Assembly (NCBI GenBank): GCA_030248195.1
Contig: JASAND010028439.1
Location: 62,001-126,000, forward strand
Direction: 5' to 3'
DNA length: 64,000 nucleotides
Origin: Trissonchulus latispiculum
Lineage: Eukaryota > Nematoda > Enoplea > Enoplida > Ironidae
In this document: positions 11,743 to 21,883 of the stretch, piece after piece
Numbering within the stretch: position 1 is the stretch's first letter
How the letters are laid out: every line of letters starts with the position of its first letter
Translations under genes and position numbers: made by a program
Notes under the pieces: model-generated
Told to the model about the DNA's origin: nothing
The model's database searches: none
The model's input: the letters and a program-made list of their open reading frames with translations, nothing else

Positions 11743-12494
11743 GTTAAATCATTTCAATAAGAAAGCCCTGACAGCAGAACATCAAGTAAACCTACAGAAT
11801 CCGCATTTTACGCAGGCAGGGCTAAGTGTAGAAATATTTTGATAAATGCAGGAGGACAAATACATTAGTCAGGTTTTCAACTTTATAAACCAGTGGTGTT
11901 GGATGTAAATGTTGAGATAAGGTCTTCCTAGTGTACACCAAAAATTCTTGTTGATATAAGAAATTTGAAATTCTGATAAAGCAATTTTATCACATACAGT
12001 TCAAAGATTTTTGGGAACATATTATTGATTTCAAGTTTTGAAGCGCCATCATCATTCATCAACGCTGTAACTAAGTGTGCGTACAACAGTCTGTATACTG
12101 ACAACGTCCGTCTAAGCAAAAGTGATAGAAGGAAGCGTTTGAAAAGACGGATTTTTGCGAATCTTTTCTGACTCCGCTAGTCCCACCATTTGTAAACGAA
12201 AATTGCTTTAAAGTAAAGTTGCGTCTACTGCCAACTTCCAGAAGCAGAACAAGTTGAGCTTTCAATTGCTGTACTGTTCCGTTTTCATTTTGCCAATTCT
12301 CATACATTCTTCATTTGCATTCATAAACTGGTCAAATAACTGGCAAAATAAGTTAGAGCTTAATACTTATTTATTTATTGTTAGCACTTATTTTATTTTA
12401 ATTAATTTTATTTAATTATTAGATTGCTATGTCAACTTCGGTTTAATGAATTGTCTTATGTGTACGCCTGAATTCCCAAACCAGCCCTATTCAC

Positions 12495-12630
12495 CGGCTA
12501 TCAAATCGTATAAGGTCTTATTAATGTTCAGAAATTGTATGTATTCTATATCAACAACAGCTTCAAGGGCGCTTGGAACGTTAATGTGATCAAACTCAAC
12601 AGGGACTGTTTGGCTATGAAACGAAGCTGG
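12495..12630 (-). CDS. Candidate exon (copy 2), open
   Basis: Same exon as 4938-5073 but open from the acceptor to the GTGAAT donor, ending NKTLYDLIAG. The 136-bp length matches copy 1. The function is unknown. Confidence 0.4.
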
Positions 12631-13076
12631 CTGTGAAGTCAACAACAATAAAGAATGCACGTGGGTTGCAATGCATCCGCTTGACGCGGTATACAATCAA
12701 CTTAGCCGGGATATTTCAACAACAATGGCAGCAGGAGCAGCAGCAGCAGCAACAACATCAACTACACATGCAATGTTAGTAAAACGCACGACAGCTAGCC
12801 AGCTCTACAATGAATTCTGGGTGGTCTAAACAAGCAAAATTCTATGACAGTAATATGTGACAGTAACGGGTATAAGGTCCCATCCAGACCACCTACCAGC
12901 AACCATACCGACGATGACGTTGTATGAGCTGACTTTTTCTTGGTTACATAGTGATTTGTATCTTGTTGTTTTCAAGGTTTATTTTTAAGCCGTTATCTTG
13001 GTGAGCTTCCTACAAAACACTAATTGTTTTGCTGAAAATTTTCAAAAGGTAGGTCAGAAATGGGAGCCACTTTATT

Positions 13077-13358
13077 ATGAATAAGTTTGAATTCTTCTGG
13101 TCTCTTACCCGTATATTACCATTTGGAAGCAACAGAATTTTGTTTTTGATAAATATTTTTCGCAACTACTTTTTTGAGAGGCTGTTCAGTTACCGAATTC
13201 ATCCTGACTTCTACATTGACTTGATCAACGATATCACGACTTGTATACAACACCTTCTAGCTAATGTATTCACTGACCATGTTTTAACAGAAAAGATTAT
13301 ATTTACCTACCATTCAGCTACCACGTTTGATTTTTTTACAACTCCAGAAAACAACTGA
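13077..13358 (+). CDS. Hypothetical 93-aa ORF, copy 2
   Basis: Identical to the ORF at 7349-7630 within the almost identical second duplicated block. Nothing suggests a function. Confidence 0.2.
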   Translation: MNKFEFFWSLTRILPFGSNRILFLINIFRNYFFERLFSYRIHPDFYIDLINDITTCIQHLLANVFTDHVLTEKIIFTYHSATTFDFFTTPENN

Positions 13359-14239
13359 AGGTAGAACGTTAAAATATCAGCTTGTTATAATATGTTATAA
13401 TGTTACAACACGTTATAATATGTAAATTTGTGTTGATTACTTTGTCAGATGTTCTTTGCCATTACAAGTCTTTTATCAGTTGAAATACCACTCAAAGGAG
13501 ATATAGTGCTCGAAGTCTCTCTTAATCAAAATAAACTCCAGAACCACAAAGCTGAACAACTGGAAAGTCAGAGCACCGTGCACTTGGGATCAACTATCAA
13601 ATAAACAAAATCTGCAGCAAGATTTGGTTTAGGATGAATGGGCTAACTTGGTCATACAGCTACCAACGCCCTACGATTGATATAGTTTGTGTTCACCAAT
13701 ATAAATCCCTTGGAACAAAATGACCGTTAACGACGAGAAGCAGGGATAACGCGAACCCACCGGACCGATACTGCCGCATGTAGCGCAGCAGAACAGCAGA
13801 ACAGCCGAGGAAGAAAGAGGCGATAGGAATCGTTTAAAAAGTGATGATTGTGGTTATGTAAATATGTAAATAAATTTGTTAATAAGTTGCATTGGTTTTA
13901 GTAATGCATTCGCATTACAAATACAGGTTTCAATCACAAAAAGGTGTGATCATCAGACTCTCAAGAGTTGTCACAAGTCAGCGAATCGAATAAGTCATGG
14001 ACAAATACAGACATATAATAAGCAATCGAAACCGATGCTCACATCGAACACAAAGCTTTATTGTCATAAGACATAACACATATATTGTCATGCTAAATTT
14101 GTTCCGCAGCCGCCAACAGATTGATTCGTTCACTGTTTGCAACCGCATACGACAGACAAAATGTTTACAAACCTAACTTCCCCGATAAAATATTTACAAA
14201 CGTAAATTCTTTGTATCTAATTTATTGGCAGCGACCTTG

Positions 14240-16189
14240 CGCTTCAAGTAAATAGCGTTAAGACCCCGTTTTTGCAGCTGATAAGTGTGTAGTTTTTGCT
14301 CCAGGCCTGCCTTTCTGATATCAGCTTTTTGGCGTCTTTATCAGCATATAGGGCTTCTTTGTAGCGTTGTAGGGCCAGGTCATTGTTTCGACATTGTTTT
14401 TAAATCATTCACTTTCCCACTGCCTCTGTTTTCCGGATCCAGGCTCAACTTCAAAATACTCAAGCTTGTTTTCGAGGTATCATCATCAGCGAAAACTTCC
14501 CAGCGATGACTTAAAAAGTCTTGACCTAAGTTTGGCTATGCACAATCAGATTCTCTTCAGCCAGAGCAGACATGAAAGAATCTGTATCGGTCACAGTTAG
14601 CCGATAATGAGTGTGCGGTATATAGAGATCCAAAAAATCATAAAGAAATTTAAGCAAGCTAACTTTAGCGCCGTTGTGGGTCTCGAACCCGAATGCTGTT
14701 GGATGGTCGTAAACAGCTGGACGTTTTGTCGAAGTGACTTCAAAATAGTCCGGTGAAAGAGCGTTGCAGTCAGAGAAATGTGGCTGGTTGAGTGCTCGCA
14801 AGAAGCTTCTTTTATCCACTACTCGAGTTCTAGTGAATTATAAAGGGATCATCAGGGATGACCCATATTCAGAGTTGCTTAACATCTTCATCACCAGGCC
14901 GCCTACAGTCGAGCCGTCAGTGCTAGCTTTGCGTCTGTAGTCTGTTACTGTTTTCACAAACTGGGTGAAAGGAGCTGAACCAGCAAACTGTATCGACCAT
15001 GTGATATTTTCAGCAAGCACAACGTGCTCGAGCAACCACTTTACGTAGGTTGCTGAAAGAACCATTTGATTGCAAAAGTAACTATTCTCTAGACATCGAC
15101 GTTTTTTACCACTTCAGACTACCACCACTACCGACGGTGAAATGTCGCCCAAAGTGAAGGTCCTCCTACGAGCCCAGACAGCAGTTTTTTTATTGCTGTC
15201 AGCATCGAGCAAGTAAAAGTAATTGTACAGTGACTCTCTTGTGCGCAGCATGTAGGGTAAAGCTATAGAAGGCCGACTGACGTGTGATTAAAGCATGTCG
15301 ACTCCCAACGACAAAAACTCTTTGTAGTGATTTTCAAAAGCAATGAGCGTGGGTTTTAGATCATCCCAATGGAAAAATTTCAAAAGGTCCCAAAGGCACG
15401 TCATTTTTTCTTTCCAGATTTTCATGAGAATTTTATTTTTTTGTCGCCCAATATTTGGAACAGCAGAGATTGATACATGATAGGTCACATTTTCGGGGGG
15501 GGTCCCGATAGAATGCATATTGTAGAAGCGAGTGAGCATACGCAATCGCGTACTAGGTACTGATTTGCGGGGGGTCCACTAGGTACGCAATTGCGGGGGG
15601 TGGGCCTTTGGCGTACAGCTGCTGATAACAGAGCAGAGAGCCTGCCTGCTGTCACAATCTTATTTATTATGTACTCTTGGTCGTACGAATATCAAATCGC
15701 TTGAGTGTCGGTCATAGCCTGCAGCAAGTTCCGGAAAACCTAACTGACTGAGCTGATTTTCCAGGCCTTTTGTGAGACTCAGCATTGGACACAACCCTTG
15801 GGTTAGGAAAAACAAAGGTATCGGCTGATGGATAAAAGTATCGCAGCTCGAGTGGTTTTCGGTTCTGTAGAATGTAGCCTAATTGAAGACTCACCATAAA
15901 TTACATAAATGACATAAATTCTTGCTCCGACTGGTAGACTTTTTCCAGCATATCCTTCAGAGCGGCGGCAATGAACTCGGCAGTGGGAAAGTTGTAGATC
16001 GCCTTGTGAGACCTTGGGCAATCCGGAAAAGGCCTCACTGACATAGTCATCCTTCAATTTGGCCAAGGTCTCAGAATCCACGGAAGGGCCACCGCCGTCG
16101 CCCTTTTCAGATTCCGCCGCCGCCGAACATCCTTTCTCAGCTAACTGCTCGGTTGCTGTTGACGCTGCTGAGGATCTAACCACAGACAT
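14240..16189 (-). pseudogene. Polinton-type pPolB relic with internal deletions
   Basis: Minus-strand pieces match, in order, the plus-strand pPolB at 31-35.5 kb. They are: an N-terminal segment (LQLGYILQNR then RYFYPSADT, 15.7-16.0 kb); a TPR2-like block (CLWDLLKFFHWDDLKPTL, 15.29-15.55 kb); a segment SRPSIALPYML; motif B (KMLSNSEYGSS, about 14.85 kb); motif C (TDTDSF, about 14.57 kb); and a C-terminal KLHTYQLQKRG. The exonuclease domain and palm motif A are deleted. A tandem atttatgtc repeat with an in-frame stop interrupts the N-terminus. The product would have replicated Polinton DNA from a protein primer. It is clearly non-functional. Confidence 0.85.
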
Positions 16190-16514
16190 GGTTGAGGTAG
16201 ACCACTTCCCGTTAGCAGATCCTTCGCCAATCTACGATCAACACTAAAACAAATAAAAAGCATTGATGAGTGGTTATACAATCACAAAACAACAACAACA
16301 GTCGGAGTAACAATGACGTGTGCGCCGTAGGTGCGCGCGGGAAACCCTCCCCACCCCCAAGGAGAGGAGCGGAGGGGAGGGGGTTTTGACTATGATGAAA
16401 ACTTAAGTTCTTCAGTTTGGAAACAGAAAAGGTATAAATTCTAGTAGATAGATACAAGATAATAGACGAAAGAAAGAAAGTTGTCACTACAGCACCACAG
16501 ACCCGAAAAATCCG

Positions 16515-16587
16515 AGCCTGAAGTGGGGATCGAACCCACAACCTTCGGTTAACTAGACCGACGCTCTACCGACTGAGCCACCCAGGC
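16515..16587 (-). tRNA. tRNA-Thr(AGT)-like gene
   Basis: A complete 73-nt cloverleaf: 7-bp acceptor with two G-U pairs near its base, 4-bp D stem, perfect 5-bp anticodon stem TCGGT/ACCGA, 7-nt loop CTAGTTA, 5-bp T stem and TTCGATC loop. The A box is TGGCTCAGTCGG and the B box GGTTCGATCCC. Four bases after the discriminator comes TTTTT, a Pol III terminator. The anticodon reads AGT (Thr). Position 37 is T, whereas tRNAs reading ANN codons normally carry a modified A there. The body also resembles tRNA-Lys, so a pseudogene or SINE-founder copy is possible. Confidence 0.75.
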
Positions 16588-16870
16588 ACAATCGAACCAA
16601 GCTTAAGTTTGAATTCGTTCCCAAACTGTAGTGACACATTTTTAAATAGGCATACAGCCCTGCCAAAGACACACACGCCGCGACACAAGCTCAAGCTATT
16701 TTACACACTTTTTGTTTAGGTGAGGCTGCTGATTCATTCAAGTGTTTCAAAACTGTGATGTGACTGCTTTGCTCCTCCGTTTGCGATTGAGGATTGCATT
16801 CGTCGGTAGTTCCTTCCCTCCAAATGACCACTACTTTCCCCCGGCTGTCGAAGGATATCATATTTTAGAT

Positions 16871-17130
16871 TTATAACAACTGTAATATTACCCTAAACCA
16901 GGATTTGGTTAAACTAAGTGTGCTGAAGAGAGTGAAGTTCGTTAGTAAATGCGGTGCGGAAAGCTCATGCGTATTAACCTGACTTCCAGCCATGAAGCCC
17001 TGGTTTTTGCTAATCAACAACAAATTTTGCTCAACGGGAAGAACGTATGCGTTTGCGACGATGACGACGGCGGCGGCGAAGGCCACGACGACAGAAACGC
17101 CGATGCCGATGAAGACGACGACGACGCCGG
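16871..17130 (-). CDS. Candidate last exon: transmembrane segment and tail
   Basis: After an acceptor (agttgattaaacag) the frame encodes a Gly/Val/Ala/Ile-rich hydrophobic run of about 27 residues followed by an 55-residue tail to a stop. This is the layout of a single-pass receptor's final exon. The hydrophobic part is encoded by GTC/GCC-type repeats, and the opposite strand reads as Thr-rich low complexity, so the coding strand is not certain. Similar exons lie at 18.96, 24.9, 27.9 and 29.6 kb. Confidence 0.35.
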
Positions 17131-17882
17131 CTGTTTAATCAACTTGATACTGTCAACGTCTACAGTACAGTCGTCGACTACAGCAGACTTGGCTACACTA
17201 CAAAGGTACCTGAGTCGACACCTACCCTTAGCACAACTAAAGCAACGTCAGCTGACACTTCCCCACCCTAGCAATTTCGTTAATATGGTCTTGCCCTTCT
17301 GATTGTATATTAGCTCTATATTAAACAGCTTTATTACTCTTGCTGATAAAGGTGAAAAATGCAATAAATTGGGTTTAGTGCTAGCGCAGTCCTGTGACTT
17401 CAAACACTAGATGCCTTAATCTATTTGTAAACTGCTAAAGAGGTTTTCTGCACTTTATTCATGTCACCCAATTAAGCTCCAAGGAAAAGATAAAGTAAAT
17501 AAGACGGTCACCAAAAGAATACCATTAAAATGGCAAGCAAATAACAAATACCGTAACCATTGCTTTCTAGAAGTGTTGGAGCAACACATTCCAAGATTTG
17601 TATTTCAAGAGCAAAACAATTACATTCCATAAAACAAAACCAAACGATATAAACTTTCCGGCTAGAGTAAAACCGGTCAAACAGAACATTGAAACTGATC
17701 AAACTGTCCGAAAAAGACTTCAGCAGTGCTCAATAAACACGTAACGCCAATAGAACACAACAAAATTTCAGCAGGCCGACCATAGCAGGAAGCATCGCAA
17801 ACCAAACATCAAAAACTGGCCAAATACCAAACAAAAGTCCATACAAAACGAACTCACAATTAACAAGCAAAGTGGCATGAAT

Positions 17883-18905
17883 GGGTTGCCACTGCCATTT
17901 TTCCTCTTATAAACACGGAATTTTATGTGTCCAGTACCACGAAATCCGTATATTTTCCGGAAACCTCTATTTCAGTTTCGAAATCAGCGCCACCGAATTA
18001 GTCTATGACCAACTTTTGAGAGAAATCGGAGACCAAAAATTTTTCCGTTCAAAATCCGGGTTTTCGTGAATTCCCGGATTTTCAGTTTTTGGCAATAACT
18101 TTCGCTAGGAACATTTCCGGAAAATGTCGCAAGAAGGAAAGTTGTTCAGCTCGACGAGCTCTTTCATCTGAGTACCATATTGACCACTTTTGGAGAAATT
18201 TTTCAAAATCCGGAATGTTCCGGGACGAATATCTCGAAATCCGGAAATTTTCCGGAAATTTCGATTTCAGTTTCGAAATCAGCAATGGTCGAATTGCCCT
18301 ATGACCAACTTTAAAGCAAAATTGGAGACAAATAATTTTTTCGTCCAAAATCCGGGTTTTCGGAAATTCCCGGATTTTCCGTTTTTCGGCCATAACTTTC
18401 GCTAGACGCATTTCCGGATAATGTCGCAAGAAGGAAAGTTGCTCAGCTCGGCGAGCTATTTCATTTGAGTACCATATTGACCACTTTTGGAGAAATGTTT
18501 CAAAATCCGGAATTTTCCGGGTCGAATATCTCGAAATCCGAAAATTTTCCGGAAATTTCGATTTCAGTTAAATTTCGATTTCAGTTTCGAAATCAGCGTG
18601 GTCGAGTTACCCTATGACCAACTTTTAAGCGAAATCGGAGACAAAAAATTTTTACGTTTCCCTTGGTCCCCCTTACCATTCTAAAACATTCCGGGTACCG
18701 CCATTTCCGGAATCCGGGAAGTACCGAACTGCCCGCACATCCGGGAGCACTTTAGGTCACCCCCAACTCCCCCTGAAAATTTCAGCCGGATCGGTCCAGC
18801 CAATCAAAAGTTAGAGGGGGGGACAAGAATCCAGAGAATAATAATAAAGAAATAACGGACATACCCAACTTAAAGGGTTGCCTTTTTGTGAAAAAGCGGC
18901 AACCC
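17883..18905. mobile_element. 1.02-kb TIR element with internal 297-bp tandem repeat
   Basis: Bounded by inverted ends GGGTTGCCACT and AGCGGCAACCC, with AAT on both sides (17880-17882, 18906-18908), probably a 3-bp target duplication. The right end also folds into a hairpin (gggttgcc...ggcaaccc). Inside, about 2.5 copies of a unit of 297 bp run from roughly 17.93 to 18.66 kb, seen from ccataactttcgctag and accatattgaccactttt recurring at that spacing. The interior has no transposase. The family is unknown. Confidence 0.65.
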
Positions 18906-18961
18906 AATAAACGTAATTACAAATTTGTACACAACACAATTTGTTCATTCTATTAAGAAAG

Positions 18962-19174
18962 CTAAACAAGGGTTTCTAAAGGTTGGTGCACAAAGATTTG
19001 GCGAAGCTCAATCATCTGGTCATCTAAAGTGTCCAAACGGATTAGAGTTGGCTTTGGTGGGCGTTCTTTACTGTAGGCGTGCCGCACTTTCAGCACTAGG
19101 GCGAGCACGAGACATATGGCGACGGCAACGGCAACGGCAACAGGAACTGCAGGAACATTGGGGTATTCCACCAC
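18962..19174 (-). CDS. Candidate transmembrane/tail exon
   Basis: The frame encodes a hydrophobic run (VPVAVAVAVAICLVLALVL) followed by a basic KVRHAYSKERPP stop-transfer and a 40-residue tail ending in a stop. A tttcag acceptor lies at about 19195, but the frames between it and the hydrophobic run do not agree; a 1-nt slip in the (ccgttg)n tract would explain this. It resembles the other receptor-tail exons nearby. Confidence 0.35.
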   Translation of the reverse strand: MVEYPNVPAVPVAVAVAVAICLVLALVLKVRHAYSKERPPKPTLIRLDTLDDQMIELRQIFVHQPLETLV

Positions 19175-19960
19175 CCATCATACGTTGTAGCATTACCTGA
19201 AACATTAGTAGTTGCAAATAAACAGCGAACACAACTATGAACGAGCGTAGACTGGAACAAGCGCATTAAGCACTCACAATTTCGTACAGGCAAATGTTTT
19301 CAATAGTTCGTGCGTATTCAGATGAATTAGATAATGCTAGCTTCGAAAGTTGCCGTGGCCTGTATAAATATAAAGCAACTGAGAATCTTCCAGATTCAGG
19401 CCAAGACAGTTGTAAAATTATTAGCTCCTTTGTTAACCGCATAAGCCTCGCCATCTGAGTCCACCTCATTGACTCAGCTTCAAGCTATGCGGATACGAAA
19501 CCACTTCATTAACTAACCAACAGGCGTGAACTGCAGTTGAATTCCAAAGGAATTAGATTTCAAATTTTCATTTCCTTGTATGAAATCCAGTCAAGGGTAG
19601 AGTGGAGTATGCAATCAACCAAACTAACCACCCCTACCACCCATATCTCACATTTAACCCCAGTACCCGTACACTAATCAGTGCGCTCGCTAAACCATCA
19701 TAACAAGACAAAGGCAATGCTAGCTAATGTATTCGAGAATGTTTAATAGCAAACCTACTTGAGCTTAACTCAAAACAAGAGGTTGGCTTTTCGCAGTATC
19801 TGGATTCCACCTTGTGAGTGCAGCTGGTTTCATTGAGCAGAGGGACAATGGAACGATAGTAGATTCCAGAGCACCCACACGATACTGGCAGTCGACTTCG
19901 CATTCGCGGACACCTCAACGACGGGATTCAACCAAAGGCGGACAGAAAGAATTCGGGCCA

Positions 19961-20366
19961 CAGGGTATTTTTTACAGGAGGGGGGGCGGGGGGCCCCCCG
20001 AAATTGACCTTCCCTCCCCGAAAATGCCTTCCCCCCCGAAATCGCCCCCTCCCGGGATTTTTGCTTCCCCCCCCCAGGATTTTTTGGAGGCCCAAATTTT
20101 TGCCAAAAATAGGCCAATTTTCAAAAATTTTCCGGCTTCGCCGGAGATTTTTTCGTAAAAATAGCTATTTTTAGCTTAAATCCTGGCATTTTTGAGAACG
20201 TTTTGCGTTTCACCATGCGAAATACGCCAAAACATACCATTTTTGGCTCCTTTTTGCAAAAAATCTCCCCCCCCCCCCGAAATTTCTTTCCCCCCCCCCC
20301 GGGCCCGGGCCCGGGCCCCCCCGGGAAGCCCCCCCCCTCGGAAAAAAATCCCTAAAAAATACCCTG
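19961..20366. mobile_element. 406-bp MITE, 14-bp TIRs and 5-bp TSD
   Basis: Perfect 14-bp inverted ends CAGGGTATTTTTTA are flanked by the direct repeat GGCCA (19956-19960 and 20367-20371). The interior consists of C- and G-runs with ttccggcttcgccgga, also seen in the 2319-2777 element. A CAGGG end with a 5-bp duplication is compatible with the hAT5 type; that assignment is inference. It has no coding capacity. Confidence 0.8.
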
Positions 20367-21031
20367 GGCCAGATGGATTGGACTGAACCCGACTAAACGC
20401 GTTTGTGACAGAACACGGCCCGAATGAATTGTAGACGAATTCAAAGTATAAACAATATAAGCAAACTAAGTCTTGAATCACACAAAATCAAATCAAAATA
20501 AGGTATTAACAAGTAGCACAGAAACACGCACCTGGTTAAAAATGTGGTGCATGAAACAGAATATAAATAGTTAAATTTAAGCTTTTCACCAGAAGAAGCA
20601 CAGCTTTGCATTAGGCTTCCTCGTTTGTTGTAGTGTAGCTCCGAATGTAATACTTCGAAATGAGTATATAGTTTAAGAATATTCTTGCAATTTTGTCCAG
20701 TCGAGTAGCCTAGTTCGTAAGGTGGCTATCGAACGGTTCGGGATTGAATTCTGATCTACCATTTATGCAAACAGTCCTTATCAGGGCTACAGGTCTTGGT
20801 CCGAAACTAAAATCAAAAATTTTAAGTAGCTGAGACCGGTACTCCCAAAGCTGACAACAAAAACATCTCAGCCCAGTTTATCTTAAGAAAATGGAGTGTC
20901 ATATAGGAAGTATTTAATAACATCTCAAAACCGATTGATCAGCGACAAAAGTCTCACAGTTCCCTAGTAAACCTTAATTTGGCTTACACTTATTTAAATG
21001 CCTCGCTAAAAAAGAGCACTCCACTATCACC

Positions 21032-21370
21032 AAGAGTACATAATAATTAAGAGTGTGACAAGCGTCACGCTCTTAGTTATCAAGCAAAAAACATCATCTG
21101 CACAATAACGGCTGACCCCCCCACACACAACTGAGTATGTGCACTTCAAATATTTTTGCCCGCTATGCCTACGTTCTAAAGCTCGCTACAGACACACATT
21201 GAACCAGACTAGTTGTGATTTTGAGCTTTAGAACGTAGGCATAGTGGGCAAAAATATTTGAAGTGCACATACTCAGTTGTGGGGGGTCAGCCGTTATTGT
21301 GCAGATGATGTTTTTCGCTTGATAACTAAGAGCGTGACGCTTGTCACACTCTTAGTTATTATGTACTCTT
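21032..21370. mobile_element. Hairpin (foldback) transposon, 9-bp TSD type
   Basis: Two arms of about 150 bp are near-perfect inverted copies around a short spacer (about 21,186-21,220). The ends begin AAGAGTACATAATA. The flanks actatcacc and gctaccact agree at 6 of 9 places, and all three differences are transitions, as expected of an old 9-bp duplication. A related element at 41.6 kb has an exact 9-bp duplication. The insertion cuts the 3' end of the SGNH-like gene. Long TIRs with a 9-bp TSD suggest a Mutator-like origin. Confidence 0.75.
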
Positions 21371-21883
21371 GCTACCACTAAGATGGAGCAGATCATGAGA
21401 GTAATACCAGATCTTAGTGCGCCGTCTCGCAGGCTGGTTATGGTTTTCATTGTTTCTTAGGATAAAGCGATTAATATTGTCAACAAATGATATTTCTTCA
21501 GAAACGTTATGATCCCACGAAAATAGCTCGGAACTGACAAATTCAAGATTTGAGCAAACCAAGCGGCGAAGACTGTTGTCCGACTGCTCATCACACAGTC
21601 TTGGAACAGCTAAGCTAACCACCACCTGACAAGGAGCGCAATAAACTAACAGCTCAACACAGTTTTCGAATGTCCGTAGGTCTTCCAAACGTGGGGTAAG
21701 AGTTGCGTAAGCCTTATCACAAAAATTATTTGTTCCGGCGTGGACTATTAAGGTATCGCTGGGTGAAAACTTTAAAATAATAGAAAGCGGTTTTCTAACC
21801 ACGAAATCTTACCTTTTCCCGGGATAACAGAAAACACGAAACAAGCTGTTGTCAGCGTTTTTAACAGTACTACCGCCGAACAA
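21359..21883 (-). pseudogene. SGNH/GDSL-hydrolase-like pseudogene
   Basis: The frame carries the landmarks of an SGNH esterase domain in order: FGGSTVKNAD at the nucleophile block (family GDS, here GGS), DTLIVHAGTNN (family G-x-N-D, here ending Asn), and YSHDLLHLS (family D-x-x-H). One in-frame TAA lies after CYPGKR. The C-terminus runs into the hairpin transposon at 21032-21370 and stops three codons in. Beyond the hairpin the frame resumes for about a dozen codons, so the insertion truncated it. Such domains occur in host esterases and in ORF1 of L2/CR1 retrotransposons; which one this is cannot be told. Confidence 0.6.

Larger units (their letters stand above)
10029..13722 (+). repeat. Segmental duplication, copy 2
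   Basis: This is the direct copy of 1938-5352 plus 7192-7994. The two blocks are joined through a 10-bp filler (gacgatgacg, 12910-12919) where copy 1 has 1.84 kb, which looks like a deletion with filler. It keeps the empty target of the 2319-2777 transposon and one unit instead of two at the 85-bp repeat. Confidence 0.92.

Noticed and set aside
16949..17302. 117-codon plus-strand frame with Asp-rich run
   Set aside because: It is the complement of the Val/Ala-rich hydrophobic exon on minus and shows no splice or domain support.
20698..20790. Possible tRNA-derived SINE head (gtagcctagttcgtaagg, ggttcgggattgaa)
   Set aside because: No cloverleaf, no tail and no second copy seen in the window.
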